Assembly: GCA_022841545.1 (NCBI GenBank)
Contig: JALHRF010000016.1
Coordinates: 1 to 43,712, forward strand
DNA length: 43,712 nucleotides
Origin: Bauldia sp.
Lineage (GTDB): Bacteria; Pseudomonadota; Alphaproteobacteria; Rhizobiales; Kaistiaceae
Direction: 5' to 3'
In this document: positions 31,527-41,222 of the stretch, piece after piece
Position numbering within the stretch: position 1 is the stretch's first letter
Layout: each line of letters starts with the position of its first letter
Position numbers and translations under genes: made by a program
The notes under the pieces: model-generated
What the model saw: only the letters and a program-made list of their open reading frames with translations
Told to the model about the DNA's origin: nothing
Database searches by the model: none

Positions 31527-32900
31527 CTACCGTCCGTCGGGCGTCCGCAGCCCACCCCACTTGTCGCGAACGGCGTAGTAATGCTCGGCCGGATCATAGA
31601 TCTCGACCGCGAGCGCAAGGGTCTTGGCGTCGAGCCGGCCATAGGCCGAGAGCAGCGAATAGGCACCGACTACCCGCGCATACTGCGCATTGACCAGCGA
31701 GACCCGCGCCTGCAGCAGGTCCTGCTGGGCATTGAGGACGTCAAGCGTGGTCCGCTGCCCGACCCGCCGTTCTTCGATCACGCCGGTGAGCACCAATTGT
31801 TGCGCCGACACCTGGGCCTCGGCCGCCGTCACCTGCGCGCGCGCCGCATCGAGCTGCCCCCAGGCGGAGACGAATGCCTGCCGCACCTGAGCCCGAGCCG
31901 AATCGAGGTCGATGCGCCGCTGGCCGAGGGTTTCCTTGAACTGGCGCACATTGGCCGCCGCCTCGCCACCCTGGTAGATCGGAACCGAAAGTCGCCCCGT
32001 GATCCGCGCATCCTCGTTCCAGGTCCCGTCGAAGTTTTCGTCCTCGCGATGCGTCACAGAGCCGGAGACCGAGGCCGTCGGCAACACCGCGCCTTCGGCA
32101 ATCCGCACATTGTATGAGGCGATATCGACATTATAGAGGGCCGACACGATCGACGGGTGGTCGCTCAGGGCCACTGCAAGGCCTTCGTCCATGGTCCGCG
32201 GCAGGAGCCGTTCGATCCCGTTGTAGCCCCCCAGGCTCTCGGGCCGATGGCCGATCACCTGGATATAGGTGGCGATCGCCCGGTTGAGGTCCGCCACGGC
32301 CTGGGCATAGTCGGAGACGCCCTCCTGCAGGCGCGCATTGGTCTGCGCGACGTCGGTTCGGGTGCCCTCGCCGACGTTGAGACGATCCTCGGCTGCGCGA
32401 AGCTGCTCGCGCAGGAACTCGATGTTCTGCGCCGTGAGATTGACCACCACCTGGGCGCGGATCACGTCCATGAAGGCGGTGACCGCATCAAGCAGCACGT
32501 TCGATTCGACAACCTTGAGCTGTTCGCGCGCCGCCTTGACGGAACTCTGCGCCTGCTTGACGCTGTTGGTGGTGCGGAAGCCCAGAAATATCGGTTGCTC
32601 GACGGAAAGGGTGACACCGCGGGGCATGCTGCCCTTCGACCAGTCCGTGTTGAGGTTGTGCCTGGTCGTCTTCGCCGAGATGTCGCCGCTCAGCCCGATC
32701 TGAGGTCGATACCCCGAGAGCGCCTTGGGGACGTTCTCGTCGATGGCGCGAAGTTGTGCGCGCGCCGAATTGAGATCCGGGTTGTTGATATAGGCTGCGC
32801 CCAGGGCGGCGTTCATGCTCTCCGCCGCAACAGGAACCACCGTCAGCGCGAATGCCATCGCGCCGACCATCGCGGCCACTACCCCACGTCCACTACCCAC
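31527..32900 (-). CDS. tolC: TolC-family outer membrane efflux/secretion protein
   Basis: The start chosen is GTG at 32900 with GAGGGGA in front; the open frame continues to 32999 but its codons look non-coding, and an ATG at 32867 region is possible. A signal peptide (MAFALTVVPVAA) precedes the mature part. Two repeated TolC halves are seen: ALGAAYINNPDLNSARAQLR, LLDAVTAFMDVIRAQ and LNVGEGTRTDVAQTNARLQ, then a second set with VRQAFVSAWGQLDAARAQV and RRVGQRTTLDVLNAQQDLL. It forms the outer-membrane duct of type I secretion and drug efflux. It could serve the RTX protein at 26765. Confidence 0.92.
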   Translation of the reverse strand: MGSGRGVVAAMVGAMAFALTVVPVAAESMNAALGAAYINNPDLNSARAQLRAIDENVPKALSGYRPQIGLSGDISAKTTRHNLNTDWSKGSMPRGVTLSVEQPIFLGFRTTNSVKQAQSSVKAAREQLKVVESNVLLDAVTAFMDVIRAQVVVNLTAQNIEFLREQLRAAEDRLNVGEGTRTDVAQTNARLQEGVSDYAQAVADLNRAIATYIQVIGHRPESLGGYNGIERLLPRTMDEGLAVALSDHPSIVSALYNVDIASYNVRIAEGAVLPTASVSGSVTHREDENFDGTWNEDARITGRLSVPIYQGGEAAANVRQFKETLGQRRIDLDSARAQVRQAFVSAWGQLDAARAQVTAAEAQVSAQQLVLTGVIEERRVGQRTTLDVLNAQQDLLQARVSLVNAQYARVVGAYSLLSAYGRLDAKTLALAVEIYDPAEHYYAVRDKWGGLRTPDGR

Positions 32901-33114
32901 GACGGGTCCCCTCGCCGCATGACGACGACGCCGATCAGCCTCCGGCGCCGCACGAATCCCACCACCGCGTGAGTGTACCGACCGGACGGAAGGCGTCAAA
33001 CTTTTCCCGCATCGATCGACGCCATTACTCGCCGATTGCGACGGAGATACAACAGCCTCGACGGATTTGACCGAACGGAACGCCCCTCCGGGGCCATCAC
33101 TGCGAGCGGAGCGG

Positions 33115-33777
33115 TCAGAAAACGAACGCCCTGGGTTTCGCGAATCCGGGCAGGGCCGGGACGAACGCGTCGAAGACCGCGCGCCCGCCTATGTCGTCGT
33201 CTGTCTTGGTGAAGACCATGGCAGGCGCCGCGCGGCCGTAGCCGACGACTGCGACCAGTCGCCCGCCTTCCTTGAGTTGGTCGAACAGGGAGGCTGGAAC
33301 CTCCTCGACCGCTCCGTCGATGAAGATGACGTCGTAGGGCCCCTCCGAGGCAAAGCCTTGCTCGAGCGGCCCGGTGACGACCGCGAGGTTGCCCGCGCCG
33401 AGAGCCATCAGGGTCTGGGATGCCTCGCCCGCAAGCCGCTCGTCCGACTCGAGTGCGATCACCGCGGTTGCGAGGCTCGCGATGACCGCCGCCGAATAGC
33501 CCGTGGCGCATCCCACGACGAGGACGAAGTCGGTCGGCGCGATCTCCGCCGCCTGGATCAGGCGGGCAAGCGTCGCCGGCCGCATGAGACGCCGGTGATG
33601 CCCGTCTTCCTTTACCAGGATATCCGCGTCGGTGTAGGCGAACGGCCGGGCGCTGGCCGGAACGAAGCGCTCGCGGGGCACTTCGCCCATCGCGCGAATG
33701 ATCCGATGATCGGTCACGCCCTCCGTCCGGACCTGGGTGTCGACCATGATGGTCCGCGCCGCGGCGTAGTCGGTCAT
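33115..33777 (-). CDS. pcm: Protein-L-isoaspartate O-methyltransferase homologue
   Basis: The protein has 220 residues from the second Met; the frame opens at 33795. VDTQVRTEGVTDHRIIRAMGEVPRERFVP is the family N-terminus, and VVGCATGYSAAVIASLA (87-103) is the S-adenosylmethionine site. The divergent ALESDERLAGEASQTL and DVIFIDGAVEEVP follow. The usual GTGYQTAVL-type glycine motif has Cys-Ala here, common in alphaproteobacterial members. It lies upstream of tolC on the same strand, an arrangement common in Hyphomicrobiales. Confidence 0.85.
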   Translation of the reverse strand: MTDYAAARTIMVDTQVRTEGVTDHRIIRAMGEVPRERFVPASARPFAYTDADILVKEDGHHRRLMRPATLARLIQAAEIAPTDFVLVVGCATGYSAAVIASLATAVIALESDERLAGEASQTLMALGAGNLAVVTGPLEQGFASEGPYDVIFIDGAVEEVPASLFDQLKEGGRLVAVVGYGRAAPAMVFTKTDDDIGGRAVFDAFVPALPGFAKPRAFVF

Positions 33778-33846
33778 AGTCAGGGCATCCGGCACTGTTG
33801 TCGCTGGACTTGTTCCTAGCCCCGCCGGCGTGGGGTGACAAGGCGG

Positions 33847-35445
33847 TTAGAAGCCCACCGCCTGCCCGTCCTTGCGGGCATCGGAGCCGCCGACATAGCC
33901 GCCACGCGTCCGCATGACCATCTGCGCCCCGCCGAAGGCGAACACACCGTCCGGCGGGTCGACGATCTCGTGGCCGCGGGCCCGGAGCCCGGCGACCAGC
34001 CTCGAATCGAAGCCGGGCTCCACCGCCACCTTCCGGCCCGAAATCACGCGCCAGCGCGGGGCGTCGATGGCGAGCTGCGGGTCCTGGCCATAGACGAGCG
34101 TGCGCAGGAGGAGTTGGAGATGCCCTTGCGGCTGCATCGGGCCGCCCATGACGCCAAGCGCCATGAGCGCCCCCCCGTCCGGGCCGCGTACGAAGGCGGG
34201 AATGATGGTATGGGCCGGCCGTTTCCGTGGCCCCACCGTATTGGCATGGCCGGGCCGGAGCGTGAATCCGGAGCCGCGGTTCTGCAGGCTTATTCCCGTC
34301 CCCGGCACCACCACGCCCGAACCGAACCCCATGAAGTTCGACTGGATGAACGACACCATCATCCCGGACGCATCGCCGGCGGCGAGGTAGACCGTGCCGC
34401 CGGGCCCCGGCGCCCCGTGGCCGGGATCGCCCGCCCGTTCGATGTCGACAAGGCGTGCGCGCGTCCCGAGATACGCCTTGTCGAGCAGGTCGGCAGGATG
34501 CAGCCGCAAGCTGTGTGGGTCGGCGACATATTCGGCGGCGTCAGCCATGGCGAGCTTCATCGCCTCGATCGCGACGTGAAGGGTGTCGATGTCGTCTACC
34601 GGCCGCCGGCCTATGCCCGCGCGCTCCGCGATGCCCAAGGCGATCAGCGCCGCTATGCCGTGACCGTTGGGCGGGATCTCGTGGACCGACGCTCCGGCAA
34701 ATTCGACCGCGACGGTGTCGACCCAGTCGGGCCGCTCCGCCGCGAGGTCATCCGCAGTCATCGCCCCGCCCTTTGCCCGCGCGTCGGCGACCATCCGCGC
34801 TGCGAGCGCGCCGCGATAGAAGGACTCCCCTTCGGTCGCAACGATGTCCTCGATCGAGGCGGCGAGCGCGGGGAGGCGGAACGTCTCCCCCGTCCGCGGC
34901 GCCCGCCCGTCGACCAGGAATGCCTCGGAGAAGCCCCCTTCTCCGCCATGGATGTCCGCCTCGAACGCCCACCGGAAGGCGATGCTCGGCGAGACCTGGA
35001 ATCCGTGCCGGGCGTAGCCGGCCGCCGGCGCGCCGATCGTCGCGAGCGGCAGCGAGCCGAACCGCCTCCACAGTGCCATCCATCCGCCGACGACTCCGGG
35101 AACCGTGACGCTGTCCCAGCCGCGTTGCGGCATCTTCTCCAGGCCGGCGAAGTAGTCCGGCGTCCATGCCGAGGGCGACCGGCCCGAGGCGTTGAGGCCG
35201 TGCAGGCGTTCGCCGTCCCAGACGATGGCGAAGGCATCGCTGCCGAGGCCGCAGCCGGTCGGCTCGACCACGGTGAGCGCCATGGCGGCGGCAAGCGCCG
35301 CATCCACGGCATTGCCGCCGGCGGCCAGCATGGCGAGGCCCGCCTGGGCCGCAAGCGGCTGCGACGTCGCCACCATGTTCCGGGCATAGACCGGCGCCCG
35401 GGACGCAACCGGCTCCGGAAACTCGGGGGAAGCGCCGGCGCTCAC
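33847..35445 (-). CDS. Gamma-glutamyltransferase family protein
   Basis: The GTG start at 35445 overlaps the previous stop (GTGA); the frame is open to 35517. The 532 residues include the large-subunit start VATSQPLAAQAGLAMLAAGGNA, GSDAFAIVWDGE, and the self-cleavage site PGPGGTVYLAAGD with nucleophile T351. QNRGSGFTLRPGHANTVGPRKRPAHTI marks the small subunit. The classical TTH after the cut site is T-V-Y, as in GGT-like acylases. A periplasmic location is not shown since no signal peptide is seen. Substrate unknown. Confidence 0.85.
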   Translation of the reverse strand: MSAGASPEFPEPVASRAPVYARNMVATSQPLAAQAGLAMLAAGGNAVDAALAAAMALTVVEPTGCGLGSDAFAIVWDGERLHGLNASGRSPSAWTPDYFAGLEKMPQRGWDSVTVPGVVGGWMALWRRFGSLPLATIGAPAAGYARHGFQVSPSIAFRWAFEADIHGGEGGFSEAFLVDGRAPRTGETFRLPALAASIEDIVATEGESFYRGALAARMVADARAKGGAMTADDLAAERPDWVDTVAVEFAGASVHEIPPNGHGIAALIALGIAERAGIGRRPVDDIDTLHVAIEAMKLAMADAAEYVADPHSLRLHPADLLDKAYLGTRARLVDIERAGDPGHGAPGPGGTVYLAAGDASGMMVSFIQSNFMGFGSGVVVPGTGISLQNRGSGFTLRPGHANTVGPRKRPAHTIIPAFVRGPDGGALMALGVMGGPMQPQGHLQLLLRTLVYGQDPQLAIDAPRWRVISGRKVAVEPGFDSRLVAGLRARGHEIVDPPDGVFAFGGAQMVMRTRGGYVGGSDARKDGQAVGF

Positions 35446-35903
35446 GCCGCCTTCCGTCCGTGCGAGACCGACGGCACATCGCGGAACAGCGACATATGGG
35501 TGTGGTTGGCGATCCACGGGTCGCCGAGCCCCCGCCGGTCGAAGGTGACGGTGGCGCGGCCCGGCCGGTCGAACGGGGCGCCATCGTCCCGGTATCCGGT
35601 GGAATCGAAAATAGCGAGGCCGACCGCGAACAGCCGGTCGGGCGACACCAGGACCCGCACATCCTCAAGTCTGAACCGAAAGTCGCTGATCTTGGGCCAG
35701 ACGTTGCGCCACTGGCTGTGCTCGACGGCATCGCGCCCCGTGACGAAGTCGGCAAACGTGCCGAAGGCCACGAAGTCCTCGCGGGTCAGGGCGTGGAAGC
35801 TCTCGAAGTCGTTCGCGTCGACATAGCCCGCTAGCTGCCTGAACCAGGCGCGCACCGCCTCAAGGTCTTGCGGATGAACCGTGGCGACGGACGGGTTGGG
35901 CAT
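35442..35903 (-). CDS. NTF2-like (SnoaL) family protein
   Basis: The ATG at 35903 is preferred because the domain starts there. The 153 residues follow the NTF2 cone fold: LEAVRAWFRQLAGYVDANDFESF, DFVAFGTFADFVTGRDAVEHSQWRNVWP and DPWIANHTHMSLFRDVP at the end. Such proteins are small enzymes or ligand carriers. The gene overlaps the gamma-glutamyltransferase gene by four bases, so the two are probably coupled and act in one pathway. Confidence 0.75.
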   Translation of the reverse strand: MPNPSVATVHPQDLEAVRAWFRQLAGYVDANDFESFHALTREDFVAFGTFADFVTGRDAVEHSQWRNVWPKISDFRFRLEDVRVLVSPDRLFAVGLAIFDSTGYRDDGAPFDRPGRATVTFDRRGLGDPWIANHTHMSLFRDVPSVSHGRKAA

Positions 35904-36035
35904 GGGCTGTAAATCCCGATGGAGGAACCGCCGATGGAAGGGCGAAGCCGGCCCCTTGGCATAACGCCTCGGGCGGCCGGCGCAATAGCCTGTCGGCGCC
36001 GCACTTTTCGCGGCAGCCAGGCCCAATCCCGACAG

Positions 36036-37946
36036 CTACCGGTACCCCGCTGCCTGCAGTTCGAACAGCTCGGCATAGCGGCCCGACTGCGCCACCAGGT
36101 CGTCGTGCGTTCCCTCCGCCTCCACCTTGCCGTCGGCGAGCACGAGAATGCGGTCCGCCATCCGCACGCTCGAGAAGCGATGCGAGATGATCACCGCCGT
36201 CTTGCCTTCGCTCAGCTCCTTGAAGCGCTGGAACACCTCGAACTCCGAGCGTGCGTCGAGCGCCGCCGTCGGCTCGTCGAGGATCAGCACTTCGGCGTCG
36301 CGCATATACGCGCGAGCGATCGCGATCTTCTGCCACTCGCCGCCCGACAGCTCGACTCCGTTCCGGAACCGCTTGCCCACCATCTGCTCGTACCCGCCGG
36401 GCAGCTTGGCGATGACGTCGTCGGCCAGGCTGCGTCCGGCGGCCGCCGTGATCCGCGCCCGGTCGTCACGCGCCTCGATCCGACCGACTGCGATGTTTTC
36501 CGAAGCGGTGAGATTGTAGCGGACGAAATCCTGGAAGATGACGCTCATGCTGCCGCGAAGACCTTCGAGGTCGTAGTCGCGGAGGTCGCGGCCGTCGAGG
36601 AGGATGCGGCCCTCGTCCGGGTCGTAGAGCCGGGCGAGAAGCTTGACCAGTGTCGTCTTGCCGGCGCCGTTCTCGCCCACCAGCGCCAGCACCTCGCGTG
36701 CCTGTAGCGTGAAGCTGAGGTTGCGGACCGCCCACCGCTCGGCGCCGGGATACCGGAAGCCGACGTCCTCGAAGACGAAGCCCTCCTTGATCGGACGGGG
36801 GAACGGCAAGGGGTTGTCCGGCGACCGGATCTCCGGCTCGACATCGAAGAACGAGAACAGGTCGTCGAGATAGAGCGCCTGGCTCGCCGTGGTGGAGAAG
36901 CCCGAAAGCAGCCCCTCGAGGAGGGTCCGCAAGCGCCGGAACGACCCGGCGAGGAACGTCAGGTCGCCGATCGAGAACGCGCCTTGCAGCGTGCGCCACG
37001 CGATGTAGGCATAGGCGAGGTAGTAGCCGACGGTGCCGATGGCCGTGAAGACGCCGCCCCATCCGGCCCGCCGCACGGCGAGCCGCCGGTTCGCGGCATA
37101 GAGGTCGGTCGCAAGCCGCCGGTACCGCTCGATCAGGAAGGCATTCAGGCCGAAGATCTTCACTTCCTTGGCCGTCTCGACGCTCGCCGCGGTCTGGCGG
37201 AGGTAATCGAGTTCGCGCCGTTCCGGGGTGCGGAAGAAGGCCAGCGAATAGCTCTGCGCGTTGAAATGCGCCTCGCCGAGGAACGCCGGCACCAGCGCGA
37301 CCAGGAGGAGAACGATGAGCCAGGGCGCATACCAGATCAGGCCGGCGGCGAAGCTCACCACGGTGACGATGTCCTGCGCCTGGCCGAAGAGCTGGCTCAT
37401 CAGGGCCATCCGTCCGCTGGTCTGCCGGCGGGCGCGTTCGAGCTGGTCCTGGAACGCTGCGTCCTCGAAGTCCTCGAGGTCGAGCGTCGCCGCATGTTCC
37501 ATCAGCCGGACGCTCGAATCGTTGGCGAGCCGCTCCGAGAGCAGGCTGTCGATGAGCGAGACCACCCGGCCGAGGATGTCGGCGAGCACGGCGAGCGCGA
37601 ATTCGGCGAGAAGCAGCAGCGCCAGCCGGTCGAGCAGCCCGCTCGCCACCCAGTCGCCGAGCGAGACCGGATTGTCCGGCCGCTGCACCAGTTCGACCAC
37701 CTCGTCGATGATCAGTTTGCCGATGTAGAGCGTGACGATCGGCACCAGGGCCCGGAACAGGCGAAGGATGAGCGACGCGAGCGTGAGGAGCCGGCTCGTC
37801 CGCCACACCATCGCGACGAAGGCCGGGAGGTTCCTGAGCGCACCGATCCGCTCCGTGAAGCTCCGGGCGGGGGGCGTGGAAGACGGGAGAGCGGCGGGGC
37901 CGGCGCCGCGCGGCACCCTGCCGCCGCCGCTGTGTTGCCTTGGCAT
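36036..37946 (-). CDS. ABC exporter, fused permease and ATPase
   Basis: The protein has 636 residues. About six membrane segments lie within residues 45-350 and the ATPase within 385-630. The ATPase has Walker A GENGAGKTTLV, Q-loop IFQDFVRYNLTASEN, signature VELSGGEWQK, Walker B VLILDEPTAALD and switch His SHRFSSVRMAD. It is a type IV (MsbA-like) half transporter acting as homodimer. The N-terminal 30 residues are Pro/Arg-rich. Neighbouring genes give no substrate. Confidence 0.88.
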   Translation of the reverse strand: MPRQHSGGGRVPRGAGPAALPSSTPPARSFTERIGALRNLPAFVAMVWRTSRLLTLASLILRLFRALVPIVTLYIGKLIIDEVVELVQRPDNPVSLGDWVASGLLDRLALLLLAEFALAVLADILGRVVSLIDSLLSERLANDSSVRLMEHAATLDLEDFEDAAFQDQLERARRQTSGRMALMSQLFGQAQDIVTVVSFAAGLIWYAPWLIVLLLVALVPAFLGEAHFNAQSYSLAFFRTPERRELDYLRQTAASVETAKEVKIFGLNAFLIERYRRLATDLYAANRRLAVRRAGWGGVFTAIGTVGYYLAYAYIAWRTLQGAFSIGDLTFLAGSFRRLRTLLEGLLSGFSTTASQALYLDDLFSFFDVEPEIRSPDNPLPFPRPIKEGFVFEDVGFRYPGAERWAVRNLSFTLQAREVLALVGENGAGKTTLVKLLARLYDPDEGRILLDGRDLRDYDLEGLRGSMSVIFQDFVRYNLTASENIAVGRIEARDDRARITAAAGRSLADDVIAKLPGGYEQMVGKRFRNGVELSGGEWQKIAIARAYMRDAEVLILDEPTAALDARSEFEVFQRFKELSEGKTAVIISHRFSSVRMADRILVLADGKVEAEGTHDDLVAQSGRYAELFELQAAGYR

Positions 37947-38072
37947 CGGCCGATACTAGCGCGATACGCCAACCCGCCGCCACCACGCGGATCGGCCACG
38001 GGCCCATCCCCGGCGCTTCGGTCGCGCTTGCGCGGCGGGATCAGACCCTCTACATCTCCGCCGCTCTCTCCC

Positions 38073-38146
38073 GGCCTCGTGGCGGAGTGGTGACGCAGCG
38101 GACTGCAAATCCGTGCACGCCGGTTCGATTCCGGCCGAGGCCTCCA
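38073..38146 (+). tRNA. tRNA-Cys (anticodon GCA)
   Basis: Acceptor stem GGCCTCG (38073-38079) pairs with CGAGGCC (38136-38142), followed by discriminator T and CCA (38144-38146). The anticodon stem GCGGA/TCCGT encloses loop CTGCAAA with anticodon GCA. The T arm is GCCGGTTCGATTCCGGC. It stands alone between the ABC exporter and valS, which are read on the other strand. Confidence 0.97.
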
Positions 38147-38337
38147 TCTCTTTCTGACACCGATCGACGCCCTGCCCCCGCCACGCCTCAGCGGGGCGGA
38201 CACCATGCAGAGCCAGCGGCAGACGTCTTCAGGAAGCCTCTCGGCCGCAGCGTCCGCATATGGGTCGCCGTGCCCCATCGCTCACGGGCCGCGCGCCTCT
38301 GGATGAAGGGATGGCCTGCTCCAGCACGGTCGCAGGC

Positions 38338-41031
38338 TTACTCCGGCAATCGGGCAAGCGCCGCTTCGGTGCGGGTCAGGAGAGCCAGTGCTTCCTCCCG
38401 CCGCTCCCGCTGCTCCTCGACCACTTCTTCCTTGGCCTTGGCCATGAACTGCTCGTTGCCGAGCTTCTGGTCGATCTTGGCGATGTCCTTCCGGATCTTG
38501 TCGGTGTCGCGGATCAGGCGCGTCCGCTCCGCCTTGAGGTCGATGACGCCTTCGAGTGGTAGCGAGACGGTCGCCTCGCTGAAAAGCGCGAGCACGGCGC
38601 CCTGGAGTGGCGCCTCCGCAAGCGTGATCGCGTCGCTGCGCGCCAGCCGCTTGATCGCGACGTCATGGGCCTGGAGCTGCGCGGCGGTCTCGGCCGAAGC
38701 ACCCGATATGGAGAGCGGCACCATGGCGCCCGCCGGGACGTTCATCTCGGACCGCACCGAGCGCACTTCTGAGATGACCCCGATCAGCCAGTTGATCTCG
38801 GCCGCCGCCGCGTCGTCCTCGAATGACAGCTCGGGCCACGGGCTGAGCGCCAGCACGCGCCGCTCCCCTCCCCGCGCCCACAGCTCCTCCGTGATGAACG
38901 GCATGAACGGATGGAGGAGCCCGGTGATGCGATCGAGCACCCAGGCGACCGTCGCCCGCGTCTCGGCCTTGGCCTCGCTCTCCTCGCCGTTCAGCACCGG
39001 CTTGGTGAGCTCGAGATACCAGTCGCAGAACTGGTTCCAGGTGAAGCGGTAGATGGCGGCCGCCGCCTCGTTGAACCTGTAGGCCTCGATCGCCGCGGTC
39101 ACGTCGCGCGCGGTGCGCGTCAGCTCGGTGGCGATCCAGCGGTTCAGCGTCTCCTTGGCCGCCGCGGGGTCGAACCCTTCCACCGGCTTGCAGTCGTAAT
39201 GCTCGCCGAAGCGCGCCGCGTTCCAGAGCTTGGTCGCGAAGTTGCGGTAGCCCTCGACGCGGGACTCGGCGAGCTTGATGTCGCGGCCCTGCGCCGCCAT
39301 TGCCGCGAGCGTGAAGCGCACCGCGTCCGCGCCGTACTTGTCGATGAGCACCAGGGGATCGATGATGTTCCCCTTCGACTTCGACATTTTCGCCCCCTTC
39401 TCGTCGCGGACGAGGGCGTGGATGTAGACGTCGTGGAAGGGCACCTCCTTCATGAAGTGGAGGCCGAACATCATCATTCGGGCGACCCAGAAGAAGATGA
39501 TGTCGAAGGCGGTGACCAGCACGCTGGTCGGGTAGTAGCGCGCAAGCTCCGGCGTCTCGTCCGGCCAGCCCATGGTCGAGAACGGCCACAGCGCCGACGA
39601 GAACCAGGTGTCGAGCACGTCCTCGTCGCGGGTGAGCGGCGTCGGCTTGCCGAATCGCGCATCGGCCTCGGCCTGCGCCTCGGCCTCGCTGCCGGCGACG
39701 AAAACCGTGCCATCGGGGCCGTACCACGCGGGGATCTGGTGGCCCCACCAGAGCTGGCGCGAGATGCACCAGGGCTGGATGTTCTCCATCCACTCGAAGT
39801 AGGTCTTCTCCCAGTTCTTCGGGACGAAGACGGTCTTGCCCTCGCGGACGGCGGCGATCGCCGGCGCGGCCAGCGTCTTGGCGTCGGCGTACCACTGCTC
39901 GGTGAGATATGGCTCGATCGGGACCCCGCCACGGTCGCCATGGGGAACCGAATGGACGTGATCCTCGATCTTCTCGAGGAAGCCGCCCTCCTCCATGACC
40001 TTGACGATGAGCTTCCGCGCCTCGAAGCGGTCGAGGCCGTGCAACTGGCTCCAGAGGTCCGCGCGCATCGGCGTCACCTCGACGCCGTCGAGGAAGTCCG
40101 CGTTGCCCTCGATGCTGATCCTGCCCTCGACATCGAGGATATTGACGGCCGGCAATCCCTGCCGCTTGCCGACCTCGAAGTCGTTGAAGTCGTGCGCCGG
40201 CGTGATCTTCACCGCGCCGGTGCCGGCCTCGGGGTCCGCGTACGCGTCCGCGACGATCCTGATCTGGCGGCCGACGATGGGGAGGATCGCGTACTTGCCG
40301 ACAAGGTCACGATATCGCTCGTCGTCGGGGTGGACCGCGACGCCGGTGTCGCCGAGCATCGTCTCGGGCCGCGTTGTGGCGACGGTGATGAACCGCCCCT
40401 CCTCGCCCTCGATCGGATACCTGAAGTGGAAGAGCTTGCCCCTGGTCTCGACCTGCTCGACCTCGAGGTCGGAGATCGCGGTCCTGAGCTTCGGGTCCCA
40501 GTTGACCAGCCGCTTGTCCTTGTAGATCAGGCCATCGCGGTAGAGCTCGACGAACACCTTGGTGACGGCCCTGGAGAGGCCGTCGTCCATGGTGAAGCGC
40601 TCGCGGCTCCAGTCACAGGAGGCGCCGAGCCGCTTGAGCTGCTGGAAGATCATGCCGCCGGACTCGGCCTTCCACGTCCAGACCTTCTCGATGAAGGCCT
40701 CGCGGCCGATCTTGTGGCGGTCGGGCTCCTGCCGCTCCATCATCTGGCGCTCGACCACCATCTGCGTGGCGATGCCGGCATGGTCCATGCCCGGCTGCCA
40801 GAGCACGTCCCGGCCGCGCATCCGCTCGAAACGGGCGAGCACGTCCTGGAGCGTGTTGTTCAGCGCATGGCCGATATGGAGCGAGCCGGTGACGTTCGGC
40901 GGCGGGATGACGATCGAGAACGGCTTCGCCCCGGGCGCGGCCCCCGCCCCGGCGCGAAACGCCTCCGCCTGGTCCCAAAGGGCTGCGATCCGCGGCTCCA
41001 CGGCCGCAGCGTCAAAAGTCTTGTCGAGCAT
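38338..41031 (-). CDS. valS: Valyl-tRNA synthetase
   Basis: The enzyme charges tRNA-Val with valine and has 897 residues, full length. The class I motifs are HIGH at 52-55 ([13 protein letters not shown]) and KMSKS at about residue 548 ([14 protein letters not shown]). An editing domain lies between ([19 protein letters not shown]), the anticodon-binding helices follow, and the C-terminal coiled coil ([19 protein letters not shown]) is present. No regulatory leader or T-box is seen upstream. Confidence 0.97.
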   Translation of the reverse strand: MLDKTFDAAAVEPRIAALWDQAEAFRAGAGAAPGAKPFSIVIPPPNVTGSLHIGHALNNTLQDVLARFERMRGRDVLWQPGMDHAGIATQMVVERQMMERQEPDRHKIGREAFIEKVWTWKAESGGMIFQQLKRLGASCDWSRERFTMDDGLSRAVTKVFVELYRDGLIYKDKRLVNWDPKLRTAISDLEVEQVETRGKLFHFRYPIEGEEGRFITVATTRPETMLGDTGVAVHPDDERYRDLVGKYAILPIVGRQIRIVADAYADPEAGTGAVKITPAHDFNDFEVGKRQGLPAVNILDVEGRISIEGNADFLDGVEVTPMRADLWSQLHGLDRFEARKLIVKVMEEGGFLEKIEDHVHSVPHGDRGGVPIEPYLTEQWYADAKTLAAPAIAAVREGKTVFVPKNWEKTYFEWMENIQPWCISRQLWWGHQIPAWYGPDGTVFVAGSEAEAQAEADARFGKPTPLTRDEDVLDTWFSSALWPFSTMGWPDETPELARYYPTSVLVTAFDIIFFWVARMMMFGLHFMKEVPFHDVYIHALVRDEKGAKMSKSKGNIIDPLVLIDKYGADAVRFTLAAMAAQGRDIKLAESRVEGYRNFATKLWNAARFGEHYDCKPVEGFDPAAAKETLNRWIATELTRTARDVTAAIEAYRFNEAAAAIYRFTWNQFCDWYLELTKPVLNGEESEAKAETRATVAWVLDRITGLLHPFMPFITEELWARGGERRVLALSPWPELSFEDDAAAAEINWLIGVISEVRSVRSEMNVPAGAMVPLSISGASAETAAQLQAHDVAIKRLARSDAITLAEAPLQGAVLALFSEATVSLPLEGVIDLKAERTRLIRDTDKIRKDIAKIDQKLGNEQFMAKAKEEVVEEQRERREEALALLTRTEAALARLPE

Positions 41032-41222
41032 TCACCGGCACCGATGTCAGGGAAATTGCGGCCTTCCGTAAATCGGATGGGCCCCGCAGTGTCAACGGTC
41101 GGAGTTCCACCGGGATGGCGTCGAATCCGGCCAGCCCGCCCCTCTCCGCGCAGCATGGCGCGCGGTCGCCCGCATGCGACGGCGCATCGCCCGGCAACGC
41201 GCTCCTCGGCGCGTCCCGGAAT

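Noticed and set aside
33835..35826. Plus-strand open frame of 663 codons
   Set aside because: Antisense to the gamma-glutamyltransferase gene, which has clear family motifs; the product has no recognisable domain.
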